This document shows positions 56,601-60,588 of a stretch of DNA of 64,000 bases, in pieces; positions within the stretch are counted from its first letter, which is position 1, and every line of letters starts with the position of its first letter. The translations under genes and the position numbers were made by a program. The notes beneath the pieces were generated by a model. The model was not told where the DNA came from and ran no database searches. It worked only from the letters and a program-made list of their open reading frames with translations. This DNA is from Dastarcus helophoroides (lineage: Eukaryota > Arthropoda > Insecta > Coleoptera > Bothrideridae). Location of the stretch: positions 29,686,626 through 29,750,625 of the forward strand of contig CM053327.1 of assembly GCA_028583605.1 (NCBI GenBank), read 5' to 3'.

Positions 56601-59493
56601 ATTGTAACATTTCCGTAAAGTTCCTCCCCAATTTAACCACGTAATACTCTATCAATCTGAAAATTTCAGTATGCAAGTAGAATGCAACCTAGACTACAAA
56701 TTAATGCAGCCCTCCAGGCGTGTATAGGCGTGTATAGTGCATCCTGTACAGCTAAATTACCAACAGTTGAAACACTGCCACCTAGCGAAGCGGTTGCTCT
56801 TTAGGAAAATTTCCCAGAAGACAAGGATTCTAATGCACAGACCAATAGGTTTGAACATTTATTAGATTCGAAGTTTGGAAACCAAATGCTGGATCTAACA
56901 AGATCGAAACCGGTATATGCTTTCCAAACTTCGAATCTAATAAATGTTCAAACATATTGGTCCGTGCATTAGAATCCTTGTCAAAATTTCAGGTATAAAA
57001 TCAATAGTCAAGGATTAAGGTCAAAGATTCGACTTTAAAGTTGAATTTTTATGAAACAAGAAAAATCCTAAATTTTCCAAAATAAGTAGACAGCTTGAAA
57101 CGGTAGAAATAAAAAACGGTGGATATCCACAACAAAAATTATTGCGTTTTTAGGTTTCTTAAAATTTCGGAGGCCCATCAAAACGTCTTTGGAAATTTTC
57201 AGTTTTAACTGAAAATTTAAATAATTTTCGGAAATGTTGACGCACGGAATATATATTAATGTTTTTCTTTTTCAGGAAAGAATAGTGACGAAAAATCTAC
57301 TGACACGTCTGAAAACAAACCAAATAATTTTCAAAGTACGACAACAGGAAGAAGGGGATCTTTGCAGCTGTGGCAGTTTCTTGTCGCGCTTCTAGATGCT
57401 CCAGATGCAAGTGCTGGTTGTATAGCGTGGACAGGACGAGGAATGGAATTTAAATTAATTGAACCTGAAGAGGTAAGCCCAAATTTGTTGTCTGTGACAA
57501 TTTGCATTTTTAGAACACCATTAAAGAATCAATTTAAACATGACCAATGGTAATCTGTTTAATTTTGGTGGAACGGACTGGTCCTTGGTTATCTTCAAAA
57601 ATTGAAATACAAATCTTGTCTCCTGAAGCATCCTTTGTTGTGTTTTTTAATCTTTCTTGGTTACAGGGAAGAAGATTTGTATTGCAAACAGTTTTATGTT
57701 CAAAATATATGTAAATAATTGAAGTGATAGATAATATTATAATTACTTGGGTAACTTGGGTGCGATCTTGCTTAAATTTTTCTAAATTCGTCCATGAACG
57801 ACCGATTGAATTGACTACAGTATAATATAAACGTTCAGAATTTTGTCCAAAATTAATTTGATGGCTGGCATTTGGGATAAAACTTTGGAACCATATGATT
57901 CCCTGAAATTGTTATACACATTAAAAATAACAAAGGGAGTGTTGTATTTTAGTATTGAAAATTTAATAGGTTAGGTATCTGATGTATCATTTACAAATTT
58001 TTCATATTTGCAGGTTGCAAGACGATGGGGTGCTCAAAAGAATAGACCGGCCATGAATTATGATAAACTGAGTCGGTCTTTGCGGTATTATTACGAAAAA
58101 GGCATAATGCAAAAAGTAGCCGGTGAGTGTGAATAATTGTGTATGTCGATTTTTGGCCTTTGATTTAAATGAACTAGCCTGATGAATATTTTTTTGTTTG
58201 TTTTTTGACTTTTTCCGATTGTGAAGATCTTTTGTCCATTACTGCATTGGTTCTTGCTTTGTTTTTGGATCCCAGTTGCAGATCATTCGCTGGGATGATT
58301 TTCGAGGCTATTTTTTTAACATATACCAATGACTATTCTCTTTTGTATCACGTGTCACCTTTGTATCTAATGTCAACAGTTTTGAAATGGCAATTTTCGA
58401 GAGAATGACTAGATTAAAATGCTGCAGTTACGGACGAACTGCTAAGATGGGCAACCAAAGATGTTACACCTGGACGTTTTCATGGCTATCTTCTTTTTTG
58501 TGGTGATAGTGATGAATTAGCGATTTTAGACGGGAAACAAATCGATAATATCATTAAAAAAACGGTCTTTTAAATACCAAATGCTGAAGCTATGTTGCCA
58601 ATTTATTTTCTTCGTCAGAAACTATAACACTTTTATTTTTGAGTTTAGCTTTGACAATAATTATGTATATTTGTTCTTGTGTGCGTACTTTATTGCAATC
58701 GTTCTAATATTCCCTATTTACGATATCTTTTGTTTCTAAATTTTGAAAATGTCTAGAGCTAGGGTTCAAGAAATTAAAAATACTATGCCAAAATTTTGTT
58801 TTTAACGAATGACAATCATTCATAACTAATAAACTGAATTAACGGCAGCAGGAGATATAAAAAATTCCACAATGTTTCTATAAATATTTGCTGTGACCGG
58901 ACCTGGTTTCATTTTTCAGCATCGTCGGCGGCATACCAGTAGTTTGTTGTAGTTATTGTTCGGATTAGACGAAATATTCGTAGAAAACTGTGATCCATGG
59001 AGCTTGTTAGTTAAACAAACTACTGAAATAACCCTCGACGATGCTGAAAAGCAAAACAGGATCCAGTCATATCAAATATTTATAGAAATACTGTAAAATT
59101 TTTTATATTTCCTGTTATATTTATTGTTAATAGAGTTTATTAGTTACGAATATTGAAGAATCCCACACCCTAAGGGTTAAAAATGTCAATTATTTGAATG
59201 ATACTGATTTAAAATAAATTTTACTTAAACAATTCATTCCATTTTTAGGGGAGAGGTACGTTTACAAGTTCGTGTGCGATCCCGAGGCCCTTTTCAATAT
59301 GGCATATGGAACTCATGCAGATGCTGGTTTGCGCCCACAAATTAGCAATAAACCAGAAAATCTCAGCACCAAGAGTGATTCTCATCATTTAGCTTACACA
59401 GATATGCTCAACTTTTATAATTGCGGAATATCTCATCCTTATCAGCACCTACATCCGTACCTTCAAGATCCAAAACACACTCGTTATACTTAA
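17570..59493 (+). CDS. Ets96B: PEA3-subfamily ETS transcription factor (Ets96B/ETV1/4/5 type), 10 exons
   Basis: Sequence-specific nuclear transcription factor that binds GGAA/T sites. Exons: 17570-17620, 29357-29438, 29648-29686, 38896-38970, 40210-40360, 40771-40904, 48157-48246, 57276-57472, 58014-58122, 59249-59493. All junctions are GT-AG, and phases join into 390 codons plus TAA with no internal stop. Residues 46-82 form an acidic segment (DWREPWHQE, then [14 protein letters not shown]) matching the PEA3 N-terminal activation domain. VKME (84-87) and IKQEP (167-171) are sumoylation-type motifs. The ETS domain spans about 236-325, with the R294/R297 pair in [10 protein letters not shown] that contacts GGA. 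The tail (HHLAY and HPY) resembles the ETV C-terminus. ETV proteins are usually 450-550 aa; the insect form is shorter, or exons are missing. The 5' exon is the least certain part. Confidence 0.9.
17621..19667. other. Intron 1, 5' part, mostly unassigned
   Basis: AT-rich intron sequence without recognised coding. At 18233 a TATACAGGGTGATTCAAAAT end resembles a Tc1/mariner-superfamily terminal repeat, and about 300 bp of related-looking sequence follows. No matching opposite end was found in the window. Confidence 0.4.
19668..19866. repeat. Foldback family A copy
   Basis: The left arm starts GGAACGGACTGGTCCTTGG at 19671. The right arm runs through a degenerate motif (CTGAAGATGATAGCTTGG at about 19791) to GGGGACAAG, where it is truncated. 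The stem II hairpin here is GATAGC/GCTATT. Confidence 0.8.
19870..22590. repeat. Diverged T-rich AAATTTCG-derived block in intron 1
   Basis: T-rich sequence with recurrent TTTCGAAATTTCGACTTTT-like words at irregular spacing. A 247-bp non-repetitive island at 20960-21206 interrupts it. No coding or RNA gene is recognised. Confidence 0.6.
20960..21206. mobile_element. 247-bp island with TGTTACGGT...ACCGTGACA ends
   Basis: A sharply bounded, GC-richer island in T-rich sequence. Its ends (TGTTACGGT and ACCGTGACA) are near-perfect inverted copies and start with TG and end with CA, as in an LTR. No target duplication is visible (GCTC versus ACCT). It could be an old solo LTR or a small inverted-repeat element. 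Confidence 0.4.
22612..22868. repeat. Foldback family C, partial copy
   Basis: It contains the palindromic centre 'gaagtttggaaaccaaag ... ctttggtttccaaacttc' and the right arm with GCTAGGTGGCAGTGTTTCAA. The family recurs as a cluster at 55565-56985. The left outer arm is missing here. Confidence 0.8.
22869..23690. other. Intron 1, unassigned
   Basis: No gene recognised. Near 23328 CAGGCCCTGATTCGATAAG followed by GGGGCCCGATC looks like an hAT-type terminal repeat, but the opposite end is not identified. Confidence 0.3.
23691..24408. repeat. A-rich AAATTTCG-derived block
   Basis: Diverged GAAATTTCGAG-type words in the A-rich orientation. The open frame at 24021-24308 (-) is a low-complexity translation and is not called. 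Confidence 0.5.
24410..27614 (+). pseudogene. Tigger/pogo (DDE_1) transposase remnant, split by a hAT-like insertion
   Basis: The plus strand reads [21 protein letters not shown] up to 24496 and resumes after the insertion with [28 protein letters not shown] and [14 protein letters not shown]. These are the conserved blocks of CENP-B/jerky-like DDE_1 transposases, including the DN and DQG acidic residues. A stop at 26698, further shifts after 26960, and a recognisable tail (KKITDYFQNEH near 27414) show decay. The right terminal repeat TCGAGAGTCTACTG ends at 27614 and is followed by TA, as expected for this family. The left end is not found. Confidence 0.85.
24497..26575. mobile_element. hAT-like non-autonomous element carrying AAATTTCG-type sequence
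   Basis: A 2079-bp block lies between perfect 8-bp direct repeats TTCTAGCA (24489-24496 and 26576-26583). Its ends are CAAGGATGAG and the inverse CTTATCTCTG. Removing the block restores the transposase reading frame around it, so this is a true insertion with a target duplication. GC-rich GCGGGCC motifs sit just inside each end. The interior is mostly T-rich AAATTTCG-derived sequence and encodes no transposase. hAT transposons duplicate 8 bp and start CA. An inverted relative lies at 60589-62690. Confidence 0.85.
27617..28834. other. Intron 1, 3' part, unassigned
   Basis: Mixed AT-rich sequence. Overlapping open frames at 28450-28765 on both strands are caused by two adjacent palindromes rather than by coding. 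No exon with suitable splice sites and phase was identified. Confidence 0.3.
28624..28671. repeat. Two adjacent perfect 20-bp palindromes
   Basis: Positions 28624-28643 read as TAACTGGAAA followed by its exact inverse. Positions 28652-28671 read as AGTCTTTTAA followed by its exact inverse. Only 8 bp separate them. Confidence 0.9.
28835..29066. repeat. Foldback family B, larger copy
   Basis: It begins GATATTCTCTGCATCTTCTT and includes CAGTTACTCCTTCCACAATT. It folds around a short palindromic centre (AATCTATAAGAGATTGCC) into the inverse CTAGAATTGTGGAAGGAG. It is cut at its right end by a family A element. Confidence 0.75.
29067..29222. repeat. Foldback family A copy lacking the hammerhead-like segment
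   Basis: The two arms meet directly at GGTTGCTCTGTGTTG. The inner CTGAAGA-hairpin-GAAA portion present in other copies is deleted. The right arm ends CGTTCCACC. Confidence 0.8.
29225..29325. repeat. Foldback family B fragment
   Basis: Contains CTGAAAATCTAGAATTGTAG and GCCAATAAAACATGAAT, the inverted-orientation arm of the family seen at 28835-29066. It ends about 30 bp before the acceptor of exon 2. Confidence 0.7.
29357..29438 (+). CDS. Ets96B: ETS gene exon 2
   Basis: Acceptor TTTACAG at 29350-29356; donor GTAAGC at 29439. It encodes about 27 residues beginning [19 protein letters not shown], enters in phase 0 and leaves in phase 1. No domain is recognised in this exon. The frame joins the next exon to make NPVFPVDW. 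Confidence 0.75.
29648..29686 (+). CDS. Ets96B: ETS gene exon 3 (39 nt)
   Basis: Acceptor GTTTCAG, donor GTAAGT. It encodes [12 protein letters not shown] plus split codons on each side. The W-x3-W pattern followed by acidic residues aligns with the PEA3 activation domain region (LQETWLAEAQ in vertebrate ETV1). Intron 2 is only 209 bp. Confidence 0.8.
29700..29970. other. GC-richer unique island at the start of intron 3
   Basis: It contains an 8-bp inverted repeat AAGAGAAG-CCG-CTTCTCTT (29768-29786) and a perfect palindrome GTCCCCCGGGGGAC (29800-29813). Also present are AACAAAG and CTTTGTT (Sox/TCF-type) words and a CACCTG E-box. Repeat-derived sequence is absent. It is a candidate intronic regulatory element; no exon with the right phase was found. 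Confidence 0.3.
30240..30594 (+). repeat. Solo LTR, gypsy-like, family shared with 36037-36409
   Basis: It begins TGTTACGGGCTTATCGGTTC after ATAT at 30236-30239. It shares about 270 bp with 36037-36409, including ACTGACTTGTGGGAAAGCTG, a TATA-like CCTTTTATAG and CTTATCTGCCGTTTGTTTCG. The 3' portion differs from the other copy and the right edge is uncertain. No internal coding region accompanies it. The open frame at 30393-30593 lies inside it and is not a gene. Confidence 0.7.
30880..31904. repeat. AAATTTCG-derived block in intron 3
   Basis: Mixed-orientation diverged words (TCAAAATTTCGA, GTCGACATTTC, AAAATTTCGACTTCC). Open frames at 30946-31149 (-) and 31561-31866 (+) are low-complexity translations. 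Confidence 0.5.
31905..32174. repeat. Foldback family A, two full arms back to back
   Basis: The left arm carries the hammerhead-like motif on the minus strand (TCTTCAG at 32000-32006). The right arm carries it on the plus strand (CTGAAGA at 32038-32044, hairpin GACAGC/GCTGTC at 32046-32060). Stem III is degraded (AGGTGT). The right outer end is CCGTTCCACC. The arms are separated by about 25 bp. Confidence 0.85.
32176..32950. repeat. A-rich AAATTTCG-derived block
   Basis: Diverged GAAAATTCGAAA-type words, A-rich orientation, no coding recognised. Confidence 0.5.
32961..33165. repeat. Foldback family A copy with covarying hairpin
   Basis: The right arm has CTCTCTGAAGG, a hairpin GATAGC-TTG-GCTATC (33075-33089), then GAAACGCGTTAGAG. 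Relative to the GACAGC/GCTGTC form at 12513-12527, both sides of the third pair changed together (C-G to U-A). The right end joins a family B fragment at about 33165. Confidence 0.85.
33165..33265. repeat. Foldback family B fragment
   Basis: Inverse of the 28985-29070 segment, with CTCTTATAAAATGCCCCAAA and CTGTTAAGAATTGGTAATCTC. As at 29066/29067, family B abuts a family A arm, so the two families were joined before dispersal. Confidence 0.7.
33266..35616. repeat. A-rich block with local tandem duplication
   Basis: AAATTTCG-derived sequence, mostly A-rich, becoming T-rich after about 35330. It includes the ~247-bp tandem repeat at 34009-34700. The open frame at 35238-35609 (+) has no recognisable domain. 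Confidence 0.5.
34009..34700. repeat. ~247-bp tandem repeat, about 2.7 copies
   Basis: The word GTTGAAAAC recurs at 34097, 34346 and 34592 (spacing 249 and 246 bp). The flanking segments match in register: 'gaattttccaattttag', 'ttgacattttgagaagagtt' and 'ttaacttttaaactcaaatttgct'. Confidence 0.85.
35625..38761. mobile_element. hAT-like non-autonomous element, copy 1 (intron 3)
   Basis: It is flanked by near-identical 8-bp repeats ATTTTGTG (35617-35624) and ATTTTATG (38762-38769). The right end GCGAAGCCCTG and a decayed left end CATGGCTTTAAATC form inverted termini, followed inward by TTTTTTTCGTTTTGG-like and CCGGTTTTTAG-like segments that are mutually inverted. It is homologous throughout to 40987-43775. 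The interior is AAATTTCG-derived and encodes no transposase. A solo LTR (36037-36409) has inserted into it. It ends 134 bp before exon 4. Confidence 0.78.
36037..36409 (+). repeat. Solo LTR inside the hAT-like element
   Basis: It starts TTTTACGGGCTTATCGG (TG changed to TT) and ends GCGTTACA, with 4-bp ATAT duplications at 36033-36036 and 36410-36413. The paralogous element at 40987-43775 lacks it at the matching site (about 41525), giving an empty site. A TATA-like CCTTTTATAG lies at about 36206. It is related to 30240-30594. Confidence 0.82.
38896..38970 (+). CDS. Ets96B: ETS gene exon 4 (acidic activation segment)
   Basis: Acceptor with a long pyrimidine run ending TTTTAG; donor GTAAAT. 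It encodes [20 protein letters not shown] and a few more residues. The S/D-E-Q-Y/F-V-P pattern is the PEA3 activation-domain signature (compare DNDEQFVPD in vertebrate ETV1). It enters in phase 1 and leaves in phase 1, length 75 nt. Confidence 0.88.
38971..40209. other. Intron 4, largely unique sequence
   Basis: Mostly non-repetitive, including a GC-richer stretch at about 39240-40080. At 39100-39155 a tRNA-like relic is possible: an A-box-like TAGCCGAGGTAA, a hairpin GATTTG-AAAG-CAAATC and a B-box-like GGTTAGAATT, but it lacks a full cloverleaf. No exon was identified. Confidence 0.35.
40210..40360 (+). CDS. Ets96B: ETS gene exon 5
   Basis: Acceptor TTGTTTCAG, donor GTAAGT. It encodes [20 protein letters not shown] and a Ser/Tyr-rich continuation to LYNR (151 nt, phase 1 in, phase 2 out). 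VKME fits the sumoylation consensus (hydrophobic-Lys-x-Glu), at the place where vertebrate ETV proteins have IKKEP just after the activation domain. Confidence 0.88.
40771..40904 (+). CDS. Ets96B: ETS gene exon 6
   Basis: Acceptor TCTACTTCAG, donor GTAAGA. It encodes a Ser/Pro-rich segment with [20 protein letters not shown] (134 nt, phase 2 in, phase 1 out). IKQEP is a second sumoylation-type motif, and SP/TP dipeptides could be MAP-kinase sites as in ETV proteins; both are inferences from motif. Confidence 0.88.
40987..43775. mobile_element. hAT-like non-autonomous element, copy 2 (intron 6)
   Basis: It begins CAGGGCTTCGAACCG and ends with the inverse GGTTCGAAGCCCTG. It is flanked by AAAATTAT (40979-40986) and AAAATAAT (43776-43783), an 8-bp duplication with one mismatch. 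Inside each end lie inverted CGGTTTTCGGTT-type segments. The 2.8-kb interior is AAATTTCG-derived and homologous to 35625-38761 minus the solo LTR. No transposase is encoded. Confidence 0.88.
44096..44213. repeat. Foldback family A, shortened copy
   Basis: Only the outer parts of both arms remain (CATTGAAATATAAATCTT ... GAACCAGTCCGTTCCACC). The hammerhead-like inner segment is lost. Confidence 0.75.
44294..45515 (-). pseudogene. CR1/Jockey-like LINE, 5'-truncated, minus strand
   Basis: Same family as 14052-14688. Reading the minus strand from 45515 gives the [19 protein letters not shown] motif A region, a damaged middle, [19 protein letters not shown], then [23 protein letters not shown] residues, [24 protein letters not shown], and [18 protein letters not shown]. 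It ends in the shared 3' tail at about 44294. Stops and shifts are frequent. Both larger copies point opposite to the host gene or lie outside it. Confidence 0.85.
45790..46227 (+). pseudogene. Tc1-like (DD34E) transposase remnant
   Basis: Plus-strand fragments match Tc1 transposase blocks in order. They are a [10 protein letters not shown] region (first catalytic Asp context DESKF), [16 protein letters not shown], then DNDPKK (second Asp context DNDPKHTS), and PIELVWSEL (the PIE catalytic Glu context). Every block is in a different frame or interrupted. It is joined directly to a family A arm at 46228. Confidence 0.75.
46228..46325. repeat. Foldback family A single arm
   Basis: A degraded motif (TGAAGAGGACAGCTTGGCTG) leads into the arm 'ttttaaactttcttggtttcagggaacaagattt'. 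The same Tc1-fragment/arm junction recurs inverted at 60113-60330. Confidence 0.75.
46640..46960. other. Non-repetitive island in intron 6
   Basis: Free of AAATTTCG words. It contains clustered homeodomain-type words (TAATTGAAGTTAATCAATAT, TTAATTCATTTA) and a CATTGTTACC Sox-type word. Candidate intronic regulatory element, inferred from composition and motifs only. Confidence 0.25.
47104..47160 (+). ncRNA. Second hammerhead-like core, different family
   Basis: CTGAAGA (47117-47123) is followed by a C-rich/G-rich hairpin (CCCCCTACGATGGTGGG), then GAAA (47144-47147) and CGTC, giving GAAACGTC with C at the expected cleavage position. Stem I pairing is poor. It resembles the tails of Penelope-like elements, but no such reverse transcriptase is seen nearby. 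Confidence 0.25.
47260..47660. other. Non-repetitive island upstream of exon 7
   Basis: GC-richer sequence with an octamer ATGCAAAT (about 47492) and a strong acceptor-like TCCTTTTTGCAG (ends 47518). The frame after it is open ([20 protein letters not shown]), but its best donor (about 47540-47590) gives a phase that does not fit exon 7. It is either a regulatory element or an alternative exon not spliced as I can see. Confidence 0.25.
48157..48246 (+). CDS. Ets96B: ETS gene exon 7
   Basis: Acceptor TTTGTTTCAG, donor GTTAGT. It encodes [20 protein letters not shown] plus about 9 residues (90 nt, phase 1 in and out). No domain is recognised. It is kept because the splice sites are good and the phase is compatible on both sides, but it could be skipped without a frame change. 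Confidence 0.72.
48458..48493 (+). CDS. Candidate 36-nt microexon of the ETS gene
   Basis: It is preceded by an exceptionally strong pyrimidine tract (TTTTTTCTCTTTTTACTTAT then TTTGTAG) and followed by GTAAAA. It is 36 nt, phase 1 in and out, so including it adds [12 protein letters not shown] without disturbing the frame. It would follow exon 7 after a 211-bp intron. The translation is not a recognised PEA3 motif, so it could be alternative or spurious. Confidence 0.4.
49179..51316 (+). mobile_element. Tc1/mariner-superfamily element with 470-bp terminal inverted repeats
   Basis: It is complete at both ends: TACAGGGTGTTTCATAATTG at the left and its inverse at the right, with TA duplications at 49177-49178 and 51317-51318. 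The inverted repeats run 49179-49648 and 50846-51316, about 470 bp each with few differences, including an outer segment, an inner CCAGTGGCGTTCCCAC segment and a GATTAATTTATTAATGAAA inner edge. One transposase gene lies between them. It sits in the sense orientation within intron 7. Confidence 0.92.
49753..50822 (+). pseudogene. Mariner-family transposase (DD41D-type spacing), one frameshift
   Basis: Two overlapping frames (49753-50334 and 50157-50822) make one transposase of about 355 residues after allowing for a single one-base frame change near 50150-50180. The N-terminus has helix-turn-helix character ([20 protein letters not shown]). The catalytic Asp residues lie in [20 protein letters not shown] and [17 protein letters not shown]. 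From the HDG Asp to the last Asp of PDLNSLD I count 41 intervening residues, a DD41D-type arrangement. No stop interrupts either frame, so this copy is only lightly decayed. Confidence 0.88.
51319..51659. other. Intron 7, unassigned
   Basis: Ordinary AT-rich sequence with no recognised feature between the mariner element and the A-rich block. Confidence 0.4.
51940..53250. repeat. ~330-bp tandem repeat, about 4 copies
   Basis: The anchor 'ggaact(g/t)aagca' after 'catttta ttcacaaaat' recurs at 51961, 52285, 52622 and 52954 (spacing 324, 337 and 332 bp). Each copy also has 'aaaaagtccagattatcaaa' and 'aattccgaaagaag' in register. Confidence 0.85.
54035..54262. repeat. Foldback family B copy
   Basis: It starts GATATTCTCTGTAATTTATT. 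It contains 'caacgcaatcgctgtttgtggcaatct' and 'ctgaaatttaggattgtgaaagg', and ends GCCAATAAAACTGCAT. Confidence 0.7.
54869..54990. repeat. Foldback family B, short copy
   Basis: The left arm GATATTCTGTGTATCTTCTT and the right arm 'ctagaattgtggaaggcgtaactggcgaag ... aatgaaaata' are both present, separated by a deletion of the centre. Confidence 0.7.
54991..55564. other. Intron 7, diverged AT-rich sequence
   Basis: Weak AAATTTCG-type words and nothing else recognised. Confidence 0.4.
55565..56012. repeat. Foldback family C, complete copy
   Basis: A ~450-bp element whose halves are inverted copies. The outer ends are ATGCAAGTAGACTACAACCC and the inverse GTTGTATTTTACTTGCAT. The arms contain CACTGCCACCTAGCGAAGCG and the inverse. 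The centre is GACGAGATCTAACAAGATCG between inverted 'ggtttccaaacttcgaatctaataaa' segments. No coding capacity. Confidence 0.88.
56065..56250. repeat. Foldback family C, centre-deleted copy
   Basis: It starts GTATGCAAGTAGAATGCAAC, runs through the left arm to CCCAGAAGACAAG and jumps to the right outer end (TTTGCAGTCTGGATTGTATT), ending ATTTGCATAC. The palindromic centre is missing. Confidence 0.82.
56385..56470. repeat. Foldback family C, centre fragment
   Basis: A piece from GACGAGATCTAACAAGATCA through GGTTTCCAAACTTCAAATCT to TGTGCATTAGAAT, separated from 56065-56250 by about 135 bp of other sequence. Confidence 0.75.
56672..56985. repeat. Foldback family C, copy truncated at the right
   Basis: The left arm begins GTATGCAAGTAGAATGCAAC and includes an 11-bp local duplication (GGCGTGTATA twice). 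The centre is present and the right arm stops at TTAGAATCCTTGTC. Confidence 0.82.
57276..57472 (+). CDS. Ets96B: ETS gene exon 8 (start of ETS domain)
   Basis: Acceptor TTTTTCAG, donor GTAAGC. The first 23 residues are a polar Ser/Asn/Thr linker. The ETS domain then starts at [16 protein letters not shown] and continues through [18 protein letters not shown] (helix 1 and the beta-sheet). 197 nt, phase 1 in, phase 0 out. The [11 protein letters not shown] stretch is typical of insect rather than vertebrate PEA3 factors. Confidence 0.95.
57567..57693. repeat. Foldback family A copy in intron 8
   Basis: Both outer arms are present (GGTGGAACGGACTGGTCC ... GGGAAGAAGATTTGTATTGC) but the inner motif is deleted. 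It lies only about 95 bp after the exon 8 donor. Confidence 0.8.
58014..58122 (+). CDS. Ets96B: ETS gene exon 9 (recognition helix)
   Basis: Acceptor TATTTGCAG, donor GTGAGT. It encodes [20 protein letters not shown] and [16 protein letters not shown], the most conserved part of the ETS domain. The two Arg residues of RSLR contact the GGA core in ETS structures. 109 nt, phase 0 in, phase 1 out. Confidence 0.97.
58845..59118. repeat. Foldback element in intron 9 (single copy in window)
   Basis: The left arm 'aggagatataaaaaattcca ... tttttcagcatcgtcg' and the right arm, its inverse, 'cgacgatgctgaaaag ... attttttatatttcct', are about 100 bp each around a non-palindromic centre. No coding, and no clear target duplication. 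Confidence 0.8.
59249..59493 (+). CDS. Ets96B: ETS gene exon 10 (end of ETS domain and stop)
   Basis: Acceptor CCATTTTTAG. It completes the ETS domain ([20 protein letters not shown]), followed by a 61-residue tail with [14 protein letters not shown] and a His/Tyr-rich end, stopping with TAA at 59491-59493. The tail parallels the ESMAYMPEG...NPHPYNEGYVY end of vertebrate ETV1. 245 nt, phase 1 in. Confidence 0.96.
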
Positions 59494-59573
59494 ATTGTTA
59501 TAGGTTAGGAAAATGTGCAGTTATTTATTATTATCCTCTCTTTCCCTTTCCCACGATGTATATTAATTACATT

Positions 59574-59579
59574 AATAAA
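59574..59579 (+). terminator. Probable polyadenylation signal of the ETS gene
   Basis: AATAAA 81 nt after the stop codon, followed by a T-rich stretch (TGGTTTTTTATTATC). A second AATAAA lies at 59679-59684. Either or both could be used. Confidence 0.5.
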
Positions 59580-59699
59580 TTAATGTTCTGACTGGTTTTT
59601 TATTATCTTTTGTATGTTGTATTATTCCAAATCCGAAGCAAAAATTGATTTTGTATAAGGAAAGCATGTGGTTAACTTAATAAATATGAGTGTATCTTA

Positions 59700-60112
59700 A
59701 CAAAATGGGAAGAAGAAGAAGAAGAAAAAGAAGAAGAAGAAAAATATTTTTGAACTTCAGAAGATCGAACAAATTTAGAAAATTTTTATTATATTCTACT
59801 TGGCTTTTCAGTCAGTTTATCTTTAATTTGATTTCCGTATTTCGAAGGCTTAGTAGTACCGAAAATCGAAAAAAAATCGTTTTAAGAGGGCCATATCAAC
59901 CCATAAACTCCTTCTAGCAGAGCGCTTCTGGTTCGCGACAAATTCTGTTAACAAACCTTTTTTACAACTTCATAGGTCAACACGTTATTACGTCTTAAGG
60001 TGCAGAGATAAGGCACACTGAGGATAGAGAAAACTGTATGTCTATTCATTAGAAACTAATATGAAATTAATTGCAGCTATATTTCCCGTTTTGACAAAAA
60101 TTAAAACAGACA
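59700..60112. other. Downstream flank with an AAG/AGA microsatellite
   Basis: A GAAGAAGAA-type run (about 59708-59745) produces an Arg/Lys-rich open frame that is not a gene. The rest is unassigned. Confidence 0.5.
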
Positions 60113-60330
60113 TTTTGGTGGCACGGGCTGGTCCTTGGTTTTCTTCAAAAATTGAAGTACAAGTCTTGTCCCCTGAAACCAAGAAAGATTAAAAAACACA
60201 ACAAAGGTTGCTCTAACGCGTTTCGAGCCAAGCTTTCATCTTCAGAAAGATACTCTATCCCTCTATAGCTCACTCCATACTAACTCCATGGGAGACAGAT
60301 CTGGCTATTAGAGCTTATATACTAAGAGTA
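60113..60330. repeat. Foldback family A arm joined to a Tc1 fragment, inverted relative of 46170-46325
   Basis: The arm starts GGTGGCACGGGCTGGTCC and passes the inverse motif (TTTCGAGCCAAGC ... TCTTCAG). It runs into the inverse of the Tc1 PIELVWSEL segment (CTCACTCCATACTAACTC). The junction matches the one at about 46227. Confidence 0.8.
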
Positions 60331-60588
60331 TTCACTTCGTGCATAATCGACCGCATCTAAACGCACATGCGCCTCGAATCATACACGTCGCAGTGTCACT
60401 ATTCCTTATCTATCAACCTTAACTATTTTTCATAGAGATGAGTGGCCAAAAGGCCCAGCTCAAACATTTATAAGGTTGTCTCCATCCAGTCTTATGGATG
60501 GCTAAGCTTTCACATGTATTTAACATAGAATTCTTGTTTTTTACTACTATTAACAGTTTAATATCGTTATCTATCCTATGATCTAATT
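60331..60588. other. Unassigned unique stretch
   Basis: GC-richer, non-repetitive, no coding recognised. Confidence 0.3.

Noticed and set aside
59690..59917. 75-codon frame starting with an Arg/Lys run downstream of the ETS gene
   Set aside because: The basic run is an AAG/AGA microsatellite, and the rest has no recognisable motif or transcript context.
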